From Cellulomonas sp. HZM (GTDB lineage Bacteria; Actinomycetota; Actinomycetes; Actinomycetales; Cellulomonadaceae), in assembly GCF_000708885.1 (NCBI RefSeq), contig NZ_JEOE01000018.1:1-64000 (forward strand): a stretch of 64,000 bases of DNA. Direction: 5' to 3'. Positions within the stretch are counted from its first letter, which is position 1. Each line of letters begins with the position of its first letter. Made by a program: the position numbers and the translations under genes. Below, piece by piece: positions 16,885 to 27,100 of this stretch. Below the pieces are notes generated by a model. It had not been told where the DNA came from, did no database searches, and worked only from the letters and a program-made list of their open reading frames with translations.

Positions 16885-17250
16885 TCACTCGTCCCAGGGC
16901 GCGGTCTCGTCGAGCTTCGCGTAGTACTTGGCGAGGTGGCTGCGGATGCGGTCGCGGTCCTTGTCCGGCACGTCGACGCCTCCGCGCGACCCCTGCATCA
17001 CGGCCGCGGCGGCGAACACACCGCGCGGCACGGCGCGCAGCCGGCCGTCGACGACGTCCGCGACGAGCAACTTGTAGGCGGTGAAGTTCTCCTTGGCGTC
17101 TGCGTCGTACCAGACGTGGGCGTCGCGGTAGCGCTCGTTCGGCTCGTCCTGCGCGTGCGCCCACTCACGCACCCGCTTCTCGGCGGCGGCGCCGTCCCAC
17201 TCGCGGTCTCGGTCCGCAAGCGGCAGGTCTTGGAAGCTCGTCACGGCCAT
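16885..17250 (-). CDS. small hypothetical protein resembling C-terminus of phage prohead proteases
   Basis: This 121-aa soluble protein has an N-terminal DREWDGAAAEKRVREWA helix, a central AHVWYDADAKENFTAYKLLVADVVDGRLRAVPRGVFAAAAVMQG stretch and a C-terminal VPDKDRDRIRSHLAKYYAKL helix. The same order is familiar from the C-terminal part of HK97-type prohead protease fusions, where it is joined to a protease; here it stands alone with no phage genes nearby. The ATG at 17250 has GGAGAC at suitable spacing; a GTG one codon upstream is also possible. Its end lies 3 nt from the end of the convergent anti-sigma gene. Function unknown. Confidence 0.65.
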   Translation of the reverse strand: MAVTSFQDLPLADRDREWDGAAAEKRVREWAHAQDEPNERYRDAHVWYDADAKENFTAYKLLVADVVDGRLRAVPRGVFAAAAVMQGSRGGVDVPDKDRDRIRSHLAKYYAKLDETAPWDE

Positions 17251-17433
17251 CACCGTCTCCTCTCGACGTTCCTGTCGACGCAGCCGTCGACACGTCGACC
17301 GTCACACCGGGTGCGACTACCCGCATCCGGAACCGATCGGCGACGAACCACTTGACGCCGCCCGGGTTGTATCAGTACGCCTGGTTCGTCCCCCTTTCGG
17401 GTGACAGCATCTCCCGCGCGAGGGGGCCCGGCG

Positions 17434-20400
17434 ATGAGCCTGTGGGACGACCTACCCGGTTCCGGCACGTCCGGCGGTGCGCTGGACCAGCTCAAGCCGC
17501 TGCTCGACGCGGTGGACGCACCGTCGTCGACCGAGCGCACCGAGGACGACGGTCACACCTGGAAGATCTGGTCGACGACGATCGGCGGGGACCGCTCGCT
17601 CGAGATGGACCTGTCGAGCGGCGAGATCTCGCACGGCGGTGCGCCGGGGTCGGGTTCCACGGGCGACGGCGGCGCGATCGAGCTGTCGTCGGGCTTCGGC
17701 ATCGAGCTGGGCCTGCGGCTCACCGGCCCGGGCGGGGATCCCGACGGCACGGTCCGGCTGGTGCTGTCGGTGCCGTCGTCGGCCATCCGCATGCCGTTCC
17801 TGCGCGGCGCGAAGCTCGACGGCCAGGGGCAGCTGCGCGCGGACCCCGACCACCCGACCGTGCGGTTCAGGCTGCCCGCGGTGAAGGTCAAGGTGCTGCG
17901 TCCGGCCGGCGGGTCGGTGGGCGTGGACCTCGAGCCGGCGACGACGGGCGGCACGCCCGCCGACCCGGTGGTCGACCTGGTGCGCATGGAACCCGGGTAC
18001 GCGCTGATCGGGCCGGGTGACGTCGTCGGCTTCGCGTTCCGGGCCGCGGTGCTCGACCTGTCCGGGACCGCGGGCCCGTCGGGCGTGCCCGCGGGGGCGC
18101 GCACCATGCCCGACGCGTGGCAGGGCCTCTACCTGCCGGAGGTGCGGCTGTTCGTCGCGCCGAGCGGGCTCGAGGGGCTGGCCGTCAGCGCGGGCGTGCG
18201 CGAGCTGTGGATCGGGTTCGGCGCGAGCGCCGGGGTCACGGGGGAGTTCAACGCCGAGGTGGTGAACCGGGGTTCGGCGCCGCACCTGCGGCTGCGGTTC
18301 CAGACGCCCGCGGGGGAGTGGATCGGCGTCCCCGACACCGACCCGATCGCGCCGCTGCAGCTGCCCGAGCACGTCACGCTGTACGCCGACGGCGGCGGGG
18401 GCATCGCGCCGCTCGCGTTCACCATCACGGTCGACGGCGTCTCGACCGTCTCCGACCGGGCGGTCCTCACCATCCCCGCGGCGGGGGACGTGGTCGTCGA
18501 GGTCAAGGCGACGGACGCGGGCGCACACACGACGACACGCACGTTCCACGCGTCGCGGCGCGGCGACGCGACGACGAACAGCCCCGACGGCGCCGACGTC
18601 ACGCCCACCACCACGTCCGACGTCGGCTACAGCGTGCTGGTGCGGGCGGGCGCCTCGGCCGACGAGGTCGTCGCCTACCTCTCGCCGGAGGTGACCGACG
18701 CGACGACGATCACGTGGAGCTGGTCGGGTCACGCCGACGTCGTCGGCCCGACCGCGTCGATCCCCGTCACGTCGGGCCACCCGGTCGACGTGAGCGTCGC
18801 GGTGCAGCGCACGGGCGGCGGCCCGCTCGTGACGATCGACGCCTACTACGAGTTCGACCACCCCACCGAGCCCGAGATGAACGGCGGCCCGTCGACGCGG
18901 TTCTGGCTCACGCCCGGCCGCATGTACGCGCAGCACTGGGCCGGCAGGCACGACCCCGGCACGGCGCAGCGACTGCTCGACCCCGCGAGCCTCACCCGCC
19001 TGCGCGCGCTGCCCGCGAACGCGACCTGGACTGTCGAGGGCTGGGCCTCCTACGAGGGGCACGACGGCACCGCCGACCACAACCAGGGCCTGTCCGAGCG
19101 CCGCCGCGACGCGCTCGTCGCCCTCCTGACCAGCGACGAGACCGGCGGCCCGCAGCTCGCGTTCACGCACGTCACCGCCGGCACGGCGTACGGCGAGACC
19201 GCCGCGCAGGCCAGCGGCACCACGGGCACGCCCCCGCAGGACGCCCCCGACTGGTGGCACGCGCGCGCCACCGCGCACCTCGACCAGACCGTCACCGTCA
19301 CGGCCCACCTCGAGCGCCACGCGCCGGACACCAGCACGACGACGGTCGTCGACCCGCCGCCCACCCGCCAGCCGGTCCCCGACTGCTTCCGCAAGCTCGG
19401 CGTCACGGTCGAGCTGGTGCGCTCGACGTTCGTGCGCGCCGAGGTCTACGGCGAGATCGACATCCAGACGGCCGCGGAGAACCAGATCTCCTCGACCAAG
19501 CCTGGCGCGCACATCCCGCCGCGCGACAACCCGAGCGACGGCATCAGCCAGTTCCTGCTGCGGCTGCGCATCGCGGAGGACCGCTCGTCGTGGGACGTCA
19601 CCGCGCAGTTCAAGGCGATCGACGACGACAAGGACGGCCTCTGGCAGAAGACCAGGGGCGCGGGCGACCAGACGGGGCTCGACATCCTCGGCGCGGTCGC
19701 GGTGCTGTCCCCGCTGCTGGCCGCGGTCACGCCCCCGTCGCCCACCGCGGGCGAGCTGGTGCCGATGGTGCTCGTCGGCGGCGCAGCCGTCGCCGTGGGT
19801 GCCGCGGGCGTCATCACGACGCAGAAGATCACGCTGCACGGCGGGCAGCTCGTCGTGACGAACGGCCTGGTGGACCCGACGAACGGCAGCGGCCCGCGCT
19901 CGACGAGCATCAGCGTGCTGCTCGACGTCGAGACGGCGTTCAGCTTCGACGTCGGCATCCTCAAGGTCGACCCCGCCAAGCCGCTGACCGCCCGCTACAA
20001 GGCGGTGGGCCTGCGCTCGCAGTGGCGCTCGGACCCGCAGCCCGACGGCACCGTGCAGTACGTGCCGCTGCCCGTGTTCGACCCGGCGGCGGGGTACTCG
20101 CTCGACATCCCGATGGGCTCGCTCATCGGCCCCGAGGCGCTGCAGGACATCCTGCGCGTGCTGGGCGGGCGGATCAGTCGCGACAACCCGCTCTACCTCG
20201 AGGTCGAGGTGGGCCTGGGTGTCGAGCTGGGCGTCGTCACGGTCGACTCGGCGCGCGTGCGGATCCGGCTCGACCAGGCCGAGTTCCCGCAGCTCACGGC
20301 CCTGGGCGCGAGCATCGACATCCCCGACGTCATCCACGGCTCGGGGTACGTGAAGATCCTCGAGAACGGGTTCGAGGGCGCGTTCGACGTGACGCTCACG

Positions 20401-23400
20401 CCCGTGAAGCTGCGCATCGCTGCGCAGCTCGCGGTCGAGCAGGACCAGGGCGTCACGGGCGTGCTCATCGGTGCCGAGGTCGAGTTCCCTGTGCCGATCC
20501 CGCTCGCCAACTCCGGGCTCGCGATCTACGGGTTCCTCGGCGGCGTCGCGGTGAACTTCGCGCGCAGCGAGGACCCGAACGCGCAGGTCCCGGCCCTGGA
20601 CTGGCTGACCAAGCAGCTCACCGAGCCGAACGCGTCCGTCATGAAGCCCGCAGGCTGGCACGTGCAGCCCGGCGCGTTCGCGGTGGCCGGCGGCATCCTG
20701 CTCGGCACGTCCGAGGGCGGGTACATCGTCCATCTCAAGGGGCTCGTGCTGGTCGAGGTGCCCGGGCCGCGGCTGCTGTTCGCGATGAAGGCGGACGTCA
20801 TCAAGGCGCCGCCCGACCTCAAGGACCCGAGCGAGCAGGCGACGTTCCTCGCGGTGCTCGACCTCGACTTCGGCCGCGGCACCGTCACGATCGGCCTCGT
20901 CGCGTCGTACAGCGTGAAGAGCCTGCTCGAGGTGCGCGTGCCGGTCACGGCATTCTTCGACGCCAACCACCTCGACCAGTGGCTCGTCGACCTCGGCACC
21001 AACACCAACCCGGTGACCGTGAGCGTCCTCGACGTCTTCGAGGGCACCGGCTACCTGATGATCCACGGCGACGGCACGACGATCCACATCGACGGCCTGC
21101 CACTCGTGACCAGCGGCGTCACGATCGCCGTCGGGTTCCACATCCGCGCGGTGCTGATGGGCTCGAAGGCGGTGGGCCTGTACCTCGAGGTCGCGGCCGG
21201 CTTCGACGCGATCGTGTCGTTCTCGCCGTTCGCGATCGGCGGGCGCATCTACGTCAGCGGCGAGCTGCGGCTGTGGATCATCGGCATCTCCGCGAGCGCC
21301 GAGCTCACCGTGCTCGTCGGACGGCAGATCACCGACCAGGGGCTGCCCACCGAGCACGTCGAGGACCGGACGTACGTGCACGGGCAGGTGTGCGGCGAGG
21401 TCGACTTCTTCTTCTTCAGCGTCAAGGGCTGCGTCGAGCTGACGATCGGCGACGACACCCCCGTGCCGCCGGTGCCGCCGCTGCTGGTGTCCGGCGTCTC
21501 GCTCGTGTCCCGCTCGCCTGCGCTGGTCGACGGGACCGCGGTGGACCGTGCCGTGGACGGCGTGCTCGGCCGGGCCGTGGCGACCGGTTCCGCGGACCCG
21601 CTGCCGAGCGTGCCGCTCGACGCGATCCCCGTGGTGCTGTTCGACACGGCGCCGTCGGTCGCCCCCGGAGACGTGGTGCTGGGCGGCAAGGCGCGGGGCG
21701 CGAACGGGCTCCCGGCGAACCCATGGATGCGGCGCGGCGACACGTGGTGGCGGTACCGGGTCACGTCGGTCGAGCTCGTCGGGACGCTCACGGCCGGCTC
21801 GACGCCCGCGACGTGGTGGGCGCGCCAGCTCGTCGGCGACCCGCAGGTGGGGCCCGCGCTCGCGCTGCTGTCCTGGCTGCCGACGCCCACGCCGCGTGCC
21901 GTGGTGCTGGGCCGCGAGCTCACGCGCACGGTCGAGGACCGCTGGGGGACCGTCTGCATCCCGGTCGCCAAGGCGGTCCCGGTGCTGTGGACGTTCGACG
22001 AGCAGGCGAGCGGGCCGTCGGCCGCGGGCTGGGTGCTCGACGCGGTCGCGTGGCCGGACGAGCCGGGCACGTTCCGCTCGGCGCCCGCGGGCTCGCAGGC
22101 CGTGGTGCACGAGCCGTGGCGCACGGGGAACGCATTCGTCGACCTGGTACAGGGGACGGACCCGGCGGTCGTCGTCGGAGACGCCGTGGCCTGCGCGCGG
22201 CCTGCGGGGGCGGGGCGGTTGGTCGCGTCGCTACCGGCAGCCGCGGGCGCGTCGGCGACGTTCGGGAGCCTGCCCGCCACCGGCGCCGGCACGGCCGACG
22301 TGCTGCAGCTGCTGGCCGACGGCGTCTCGCTGCAGGACGCGCAGACCGCGTGGAGCCGCCAGGCCACGGGCTCGACGGGTGCGTGCCACGGCGCGATCCT
22401 GCGCTCGCCCACGGGCGACGAGGGCGAGCCGGCCCCCGAAGCCGACGAGCACGAGGTCGAGGCTGTCAAGAAGGCGTGGGACCAGCTCGGCTTCCGGCCC
22501 TCGGACCTCGCGGACTCGGTGACGTTCCGCGTCGACGCGGGGCTCGCGTCGATGGACGCGCTGCTGCTCGTGCCGCGGCGCGCGATCGAGCAGGGGCTCG
22601 TCGTGCACTTCCTCGACGCCGAGGGACGCGTGCTCGACGAGTACCGCGCGCACGGCGCTGACATGGTGTCGTCGACCCACCCGCTGCCGCCCGCGTGGCT
22701 CGACGCGACCGGCCCGTGGCAGGACCCGGTGTACCGGGCGATCCAGATCGCGGCGCGCGTCATCGCGGCACAGGCGAAGGACCTGGTCGCGGTGCTCCTG
22801 CAGCCCAAGGTGCCCGACGGGACCGTGACGGTGGAGATCGGCTGGGACCGCCGCATCGCGGACCTCGTCGGGAGGGCCTTCTGGGTGATCGGCGTCGCGG
22901 GCACCACCGCGGCCGAGGTGATCCGGCAGGACTGGGACACCACGACGCTCAACGAGGACCAGGACGCGGCGACGACGGCCGTCACGGACGATCCCGACGA
23001 CCACGCGCTGCTGCTGCCCGGCCAGGAGTACACGGTGCGCGTGCACTGGGAGTCGCAGTACCTCAAGCAGGACGCGCAGCCCCCGGCCACCGCACCCGAG
23101 GCGTACACCGCCGGGCCCGTGCAGGAGTTCCGGTTCGTCGCCGACGGCCCCGACCGCGCTCCCGAGCGGCTCGACCCCTGGCTGCTCACCACCGCGCCCG
23201 GCGACGGCGAGACGGGCGTGCTCCTCGGCGAGCCGCTGCGCGTCGCGCTCGCGACCCAGAAGGTCGGCCAGCTGTTCGACGCGTACGGCGAGGAGATCCG
23301 GATCGTCGTGCGGTCCGCCTCCGGCCGGCACCCCGAGCCCCCCGGCGGCGGTGCGGCCGGGACGGGGGTGACCGTGCCGCTCGAGATCGGCGAGATCCTG

Positions 23401-24195
23401 CAGGCCACGACGATGTCCGTGATGACCCCGTGGCAGGAGACGGTGGGCGCGCTGCTCGACGCCGCCGGCTGCACGCCGTCGGACAACGGCCGCACGTACC
23501 ACTCGGTCATCACGCTCGACTACCCGCTCGAGCCGCTCACCGACTACCTGCTCGACGTGCTCGCCGTCCCCAAGGGCGCCGCGGCCGACGCCGCCGGGCG
23601 ACGGATCTACCGCGTGCCGTTCACGACGTCGAGGTTCCACGACGTGCCCGAGCTCGCCGGCCTGCTCGCCGCGGCCCGGCCCGAGCCCGCGCTCGTCCCG
23701 ACGCCGTCGGCGCTCGCGGCCCTGACCGAACGCCCCACGGGCGACCAGCTCGACGCCGCGTTCCAGGCGGCGGGCCTCGCGGTGCCCGAGGTCCCGCGCT
23801 ACCCGCGGGTGCGCGTGCTGTGGTCCGGTGACGCCGTGCCGCAGCCCGTCGCGGTGGTCGTCGAGGGCAGCGAGGCGATGTGGCGCTCGCGCCTGGTGCC
23901 GACGAAGGTGTCCGGCCCCGTCGACTCCGACGACCCCACGCACGCCTGGTGGGCGCCACGGCCGGGGGACTGGATGACGCTGCGGGTCGGTGCGTCGTCG
24001 GCCGCCCCCGTGACGCGCGTGGTGCGGGCGCCGGGGGACACGCGGGCCGTGGTGCTGCTCGGACCGGGAGCCCGCGGGACGCAGCTGGTGGTGGAGCTGG
24101 TCCGGACGGCCGACGAGTTGTCCGGCGAGCCGGAGCACGCCGTGACCGCCGTGAAGGTGCTGCTCGAGAGCGCGCCGTGGGAGGTGGAGGACTGA
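17434..24195 (+). CDS. giant multidomain protein with OmpA-like and DUF6603-like regions (operon gene A)
   Basis: This 2253-aa protein has no signal peptide. Residues 1-300 are beta-rich and unrecognised; about 310-375 and 390-480 look like Ig/PKD modules. Residues 483-575 form an OmpA-like domain with WTVEGWASYEG (532-542), then HNQGLSERRRDALVALL (549-565), the usual N-x-x-LS-x-x-R pattern. A hydrophobic pair of segments lies at 750-795. From about 890 to 1340 a long amphipathic-strand array (LYLEVEVGLGVELGVVTVDSARVRI, VEFPVPIPLANSGLAIYGFLGGVAVNF, GGRIYVSGELRLWIIGISASAELTVLVG) resembles DUF6603-type solenoids. The rest is further beta modules (e.g. PWLLTTAPGDGETGVLLGEPLRV near 1913). ATG 17434 follows GAGGGGG. 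It overlaps gene B by one base, so the two are translationally coupled. Function unknown; assignments to DUF6603 are tentative. Confidence 0.8.
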   Translation: MSLWDDLPGSGTSGGALDQLKPLLDAVDAPSSTERTEDDGHTWKIWSTTIGGDRSLEMDLSSGEISHGGAPGSGSTGDGGAIELSSGFGIELGLRLTGPGGDPDGTVRLVLSVPSSAIRMPFLRGAKLDGQGQLRADPDHPTVRFRLPAVKVKVLRPAGGSVGVDLEPATTGGTPADPVVDLVRMEPGYALIGPGDVVGFAFRAAVLDLSGTAGPSGVPAGARTMPDAWQGLYLPEVRLFVAPSGLEGLAVSAGVRELWIGFGASAGVTGEFNAEVVNRGSAPHLRLRFQTPAGEWIGVPDTDPIAPLQLPEHVTLYADGGGGIAPLAFTITVDGVSTVSDRAVLTIPAAGDVVVEVKATDAGAHTTTRTFHASRRGDATTNSPDGADVTPTTTSDVGYSVLVRAGASADEVVAYLSPEVTDATTITWSWSGHADVVGPTASIPVTSGHPVDVSVAVQRTGGGPLVTIDAYYEFDHPTEPEMNGGPSTRFWLTPGRMYAQHWAGRHDPGTAQRLLDPASLTRLRALPANATWTVEGWASYEGHDGTADHNQGLSERRRDALVALLTSDETGGPQLAFTHVTAGTAYGETAAQASGTTGTPPQDAPDWWHARATAHLDQTVTVTAHLERHAPDTSTTTVVDPPPTRQPVPDCFRKLGVTVELVRSTFVRAEVYGEIDIQTAAENQISSTKPGAHIPPRDNPSDGISQFLLRLRIAEDRSSWDVTAQFKAIDDDKDGLWQKTRGAGDQTGLDILGAVAVLSPLLAAVTPPSPTAGELVPMVLVGGAAVAVGAAGVITTQKITLHGGQLVVTNGLVDPTNGSGPRSTSISVLLDVETAFSFDVGILKVDPAKPLTARYKAVGLRSQWRSDPQPDGTVQYVPLPVFDPAAGYSLDIPMGSLIGPEALQDILRVLGGRISRDNPLYLEVEVGLGVELGVVTVDSARVRIRLDQAEFPQLTALGASIDIPDVIHGSGYVKILENGFEGAFDVTLTPVKLRIAAQLAVEQDQGVTGVLIGAEVEFPVPIPLANSGLAIYGFLGGVAVNFARSEDPNAQVPALDWLTKQLTEPNASVMKPAGWHVQPGAFAVAGGILLGTSEGGYIVHLKGLVLVEVPGPRLLFAMKADVIKAPPDLKDPSEQATFLAVLDLDFGRGTVTIGLVASYSVKSLLEVRVPVTAFFDANHLDQWLVDLGTNTNPVTVSVLDVFEGTGYLMIHGDGTTIHIDGLPLVTSGVTIAVGFHIRAVLMGSKAVGLYLEVAAGFDAIVSFSPFAIGGRIYVSGELRLWIIGISASAELTVLVGRQITDQGLPTEHVEDRTYVHGQVCGEVDFFFFSVKGCVELTIGDDTPVPPVPPLLVSGVSLVSRSPALVDGTAVDRAVDGVLGRAVATGSADPLPSVPLDAIPVVLFDTAPSVAPGDVVLGGKARGANGLPANPWMRRGDTWWRYRVTSVELVGTLTAGSTPATWWARQLVGDPQVGPALALLSWLPTPTPRAVVLGRELTRTVEDRWGTVCIPVAKAVPVLWTFDEQASGPSAAGWVLDAVAWPDEPGTFRSAPAGSQAVVHEPWRTGNAFVDLVQGTDPAVVVGDAVACARPAGAGRLVASLPAAAGASATFGSLPATGAGTADVLQLLADGVSLQDAQTAWSRQATGSTGACHGAILRSPTGDEGEPAPEADEHEVEAVKKAWDQLGFRPSDLADSVTFRVDAGLASMDALLLVPRRAIEQGLVVHFLDAEGRVLDEYRAHGADMVSSTHPLPPAWLDATGPWQDPVYRAIQIAARVIAAQAKDLVAVLLQPKVPDGTVTVEIGWDRRIADLVGRAFWVIGVAGTTAAEVIRQDWDTTTLNEDQDAATTAVTDDPDDHALLLPGQEYTVRVHWESQYLKQDAQPPATAPEAYTAGPVQEFRFVADGPDRAPERLDPWLLTTAPGDGETGVLLGEPLRVALATQKVGQLFDAYGEEIRIVVRSASGRHPEPPGGGAAGTGVTVPLEIGEILQATTMSVMTPWQETVGALLDAAGCTPSDNGRTYHSVITLDYPLEPLTDYLLDVLAVPKGAAADAAGRRIYRVPFTTSRFHDVPELAGLLAAARPEPALVPTPSALAALTERPTGDQLDAAFQAAGLAVPEVPRYPRVRVLWSGDAVPQPVAVVVEGSEAMWRSRLVPTKVSGPVDSDDPTHAWWAPRPGDWMTLRVGASSAAPVTRVVRAPGDTRAVVLLGPGARGTQLVVELVRTADELSGEPEHAVTAVKVLLESAPWEVED

Positions 24196-27100
24196 TGGAC
24201 CGGATCTCACGTCCCTACTGGCTGCGAGCCACGGGATCGGTCGTGCCCTGGCCCGTGGTGCTGCGCGGTCAGGTCGGTGGCGCCGCGGGCCGTGTCTCGC
24301 CCGTGCTCACGCACGTCGAGCCCGGGACGGCGCTGCTCGACGTGTCCTCGCTCAAGGACCGCGGCGGCGACGTGGCGCTGCGCTGGCAGTGCAACCCCGA
24401 GCTCGGCGTGCCCTTCGGGCCGTTCACGGTGTGGGTCGGCCGACCGCGGCCCAAGCAGCGCAAGGTGACGGTGGTGCAGGTCCCGCACGACGACGGGCTC
24501 ACGCTGCGGCTGCCCGTGCTCTCGGCGTGGGTCACCGTGGACGCGCAGGTCGTCGACCCGAGCAAGCCCGTCGGGATCGTCGGGACCTACCGGCACGGCG
24601 GGCTGTCCGAGGCACTGGGGGCGACCGCGCAGTCCGGCGCCGGGGGCGGGCGTGTGACGCTCGCGCTGCGCACGTCCGGGATCACGCGCGTGCTGCTCGT
24701 CAACGGCACGGACCCCGTCGTGAGCGTCGTGCCGCTGCAGACCGTGATCGACGACGGCGGGTGGAAGCCGTTCGAGGTCGTCGGCCTGCCCGCACCCGAC
24801 CCGTGGGGCGGCACCGCCTACGACACCTCCAAGCAGGGTCTGGTCTCCGCGCCCACCTCCCCGTGGGACGCCGCCCAGCAGCGCCTCGACCGCGGCGGGC
24901 CGCCGCTCGGGTACGTGCCGTTCACGCCGTCGGGCCTCGTGCTGTCCCCGCCCTGGCGTGCTCCGGACACGACGACACTGCTCAAGGAGATCGAGAAGGA
25001 CCTGCTGCCGCGCATCGACCGCCTGTACCGGCCGTCGCTCACGCCCGCGGACCAGGCGGCGCTCGCCGACTCCCCGCCCGTCGACCCGCCGTCGACCACG
25101 GACGGCCGCACGTCGTCGCTGTCCACGACAGCGACGCTGTCCCCGCTCTCGCTGCTCACGCTGCCCGCCTCGGCGGACCCGTTCCTCGCGCTCGCCACCG
25201 GCTTCGGCACGGCCTACCGGCAGTCCGACCTGCCCGACGCGCAGGGGCTCGAGTACCTGGTCACGGCCGAGTACCCGGACACGCCCGTCGGCACCGGTCC
25301 GATCGCGGTCGCCGCCTACGTCCCGGTCCCGCAGCAGCACGTCGCGACGACGACACCGTCCGGGCTCACGTCCCGGCGCTCGGGGCTGCTGTCCCCCGAG
25401 CATCGCGACGACCCCTGGCGCGAGACCGTGCGCGTGCAGTGGGACCGCGTGCCTGGATCGGTCGCGATGGGCCGGCCCACGGCGGGTCTGCTCGCGTCGT
25501 CGTCGGGCGGCTCACCCGCGGCCGTGCTGGCCGAGGACCTGCCCGCGGGCGACCGGCGCCCACTCGTCCTGGTGCCGGACGGCGTCAAGCCGTCGCTCGA
25601 CTGGGCGCGCACGTCGATGGTGGACCCCGACGAGACGATCCCGCTCGGCTCGGGCGGGCGACACGTGACCTACCCGGTCGCGGTGCAGGACGTCTTCGGG
25701 GTCTGGTCGCCGTGGGCCGAGGTCTCGTGGGACGGCACCGAGCCGGCACCGCCCGGGCCGCGGATCATCGGGGTGTCGCTCACGTCGTCGTACGCGGGGT
25801 CCCCCACGTGCGCGGCGACGATGGTCGTCGAGGTGTCGGTGGACTGGGACACGCGCACGCCCACCGCGCTCACGCTCGCGTCGGTGCTGTGGCGCACGAC
25901 GTCCGCGTCGGCCCCGCCGCCCGCGGGGGTGGACCCGGTGCTGCCCGCACCGGCGGGCGCGTTCCGGCGCGACGTCGCGCTGACGTTCGTCGGCGACGCG
26001 CTCACGCCGCCCGCGGGGGTCACAGTCGACCATCTCGACGAGTCCGGCGAGGTCGTCGTCGCACCCGGAGCCGCCCAGGGCGCGCACGGCCGCCGCTACC
26101 GCGTGACGATCCCGGTGCCGTCGCTCGACTTCTCGTCGACCCCGCGCTGGGGGGCACAGGTGTGGGCGCGCACGACGCTCGCGGTGGTGCCCGACGCGGG
26201 CTGGCAGCCTGACCCCGCGCACCCCGCGCTCGCGGGAGTCGCCTCGCCCGTCCCGATCCCGCCGATCCTGCCGCCGCCCCCGCCGGGCGTGCCGATGGGC
26301 TCGACCCCGGACGCGTCGGGGCACAGCCACGTGCGTGTGCACTGGTCGGTCGCGTCCGGTGCGCCGCTCGACGCGCGCAAGGGGATCGTGGTGTGGGAGT
26401 GCGCCGAGACCGCGCTGCGGCAGTCGGCGGGGCTCGCGCAGCGCGCACCGGACGGGACGCTGCCGGGCGTGCGGCTCCAGCAGCTGTGGGACGCGTACGA
26501 CGCGATGAACCCCACGCAGCGGCGGGCGACGTTCCGGCGCATCCAGGAGCTGCCGGCGACCGCGCGGGAGTCGGACGTCGCGCTGCCGACCGGGTCGACG
26601 GACATCCACCTGTTCACGGTGACGACCCTGTCCGACACGGGCGTCGGCTCCGACTGGCCGAGCGACTCGCCCGCGCACCTGGTGCTGCAGGCCGTGACCC
26701 CGCCGCGCCTGCGCCAGCCAGGTCCGCCGCGCGTGCGGTCGGTGATCGGCGCGGCCGGCACCGTGACGCTCTCGCTCACCGCCGACTCCGACGTACCAGT
26801 GTCGTCGTTCCTTCTGTACAGGACGCGATCGGCGGATGCGGCCATGCGTGCCGAGACGATGGGGCCTGCCTTCGCGATCGTCCCCGCGGTGGCCCCCGCA
26901 CCCGGCGCCGCGCCTGACCCGGCCTCGGGTCTCGACGTGTACACGGCGTCCTGGTCGGGCGGGTTCGACCCGTCGTGGGACGACTGGAACGTGCGCGCCG
27001 TGGCGGTGCCGGTCGACACCGTGCCCGTCGCGGCGGTCCGCGGCGTGCCGTCGCTCGCCTCGGACGTCGTGACCGTGCGGGTGCGCCCCGACGGCCCGCC

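Noticed and set aside
16885-17250. Prophage remnant
   Set aside because: Only one small gene resembles a phage protein fragment; no integrase, capsid, portal or attachment repeats were found.
17452-22110. Long minus-strand open frame antisense to giant gene A (1552 codons)
   Set aside because: His/Arg/Asp-rich, repeat-free and motif-free; the plus-strand frame has OmpA-like and amphipathic strand patterns and a ribosome site.
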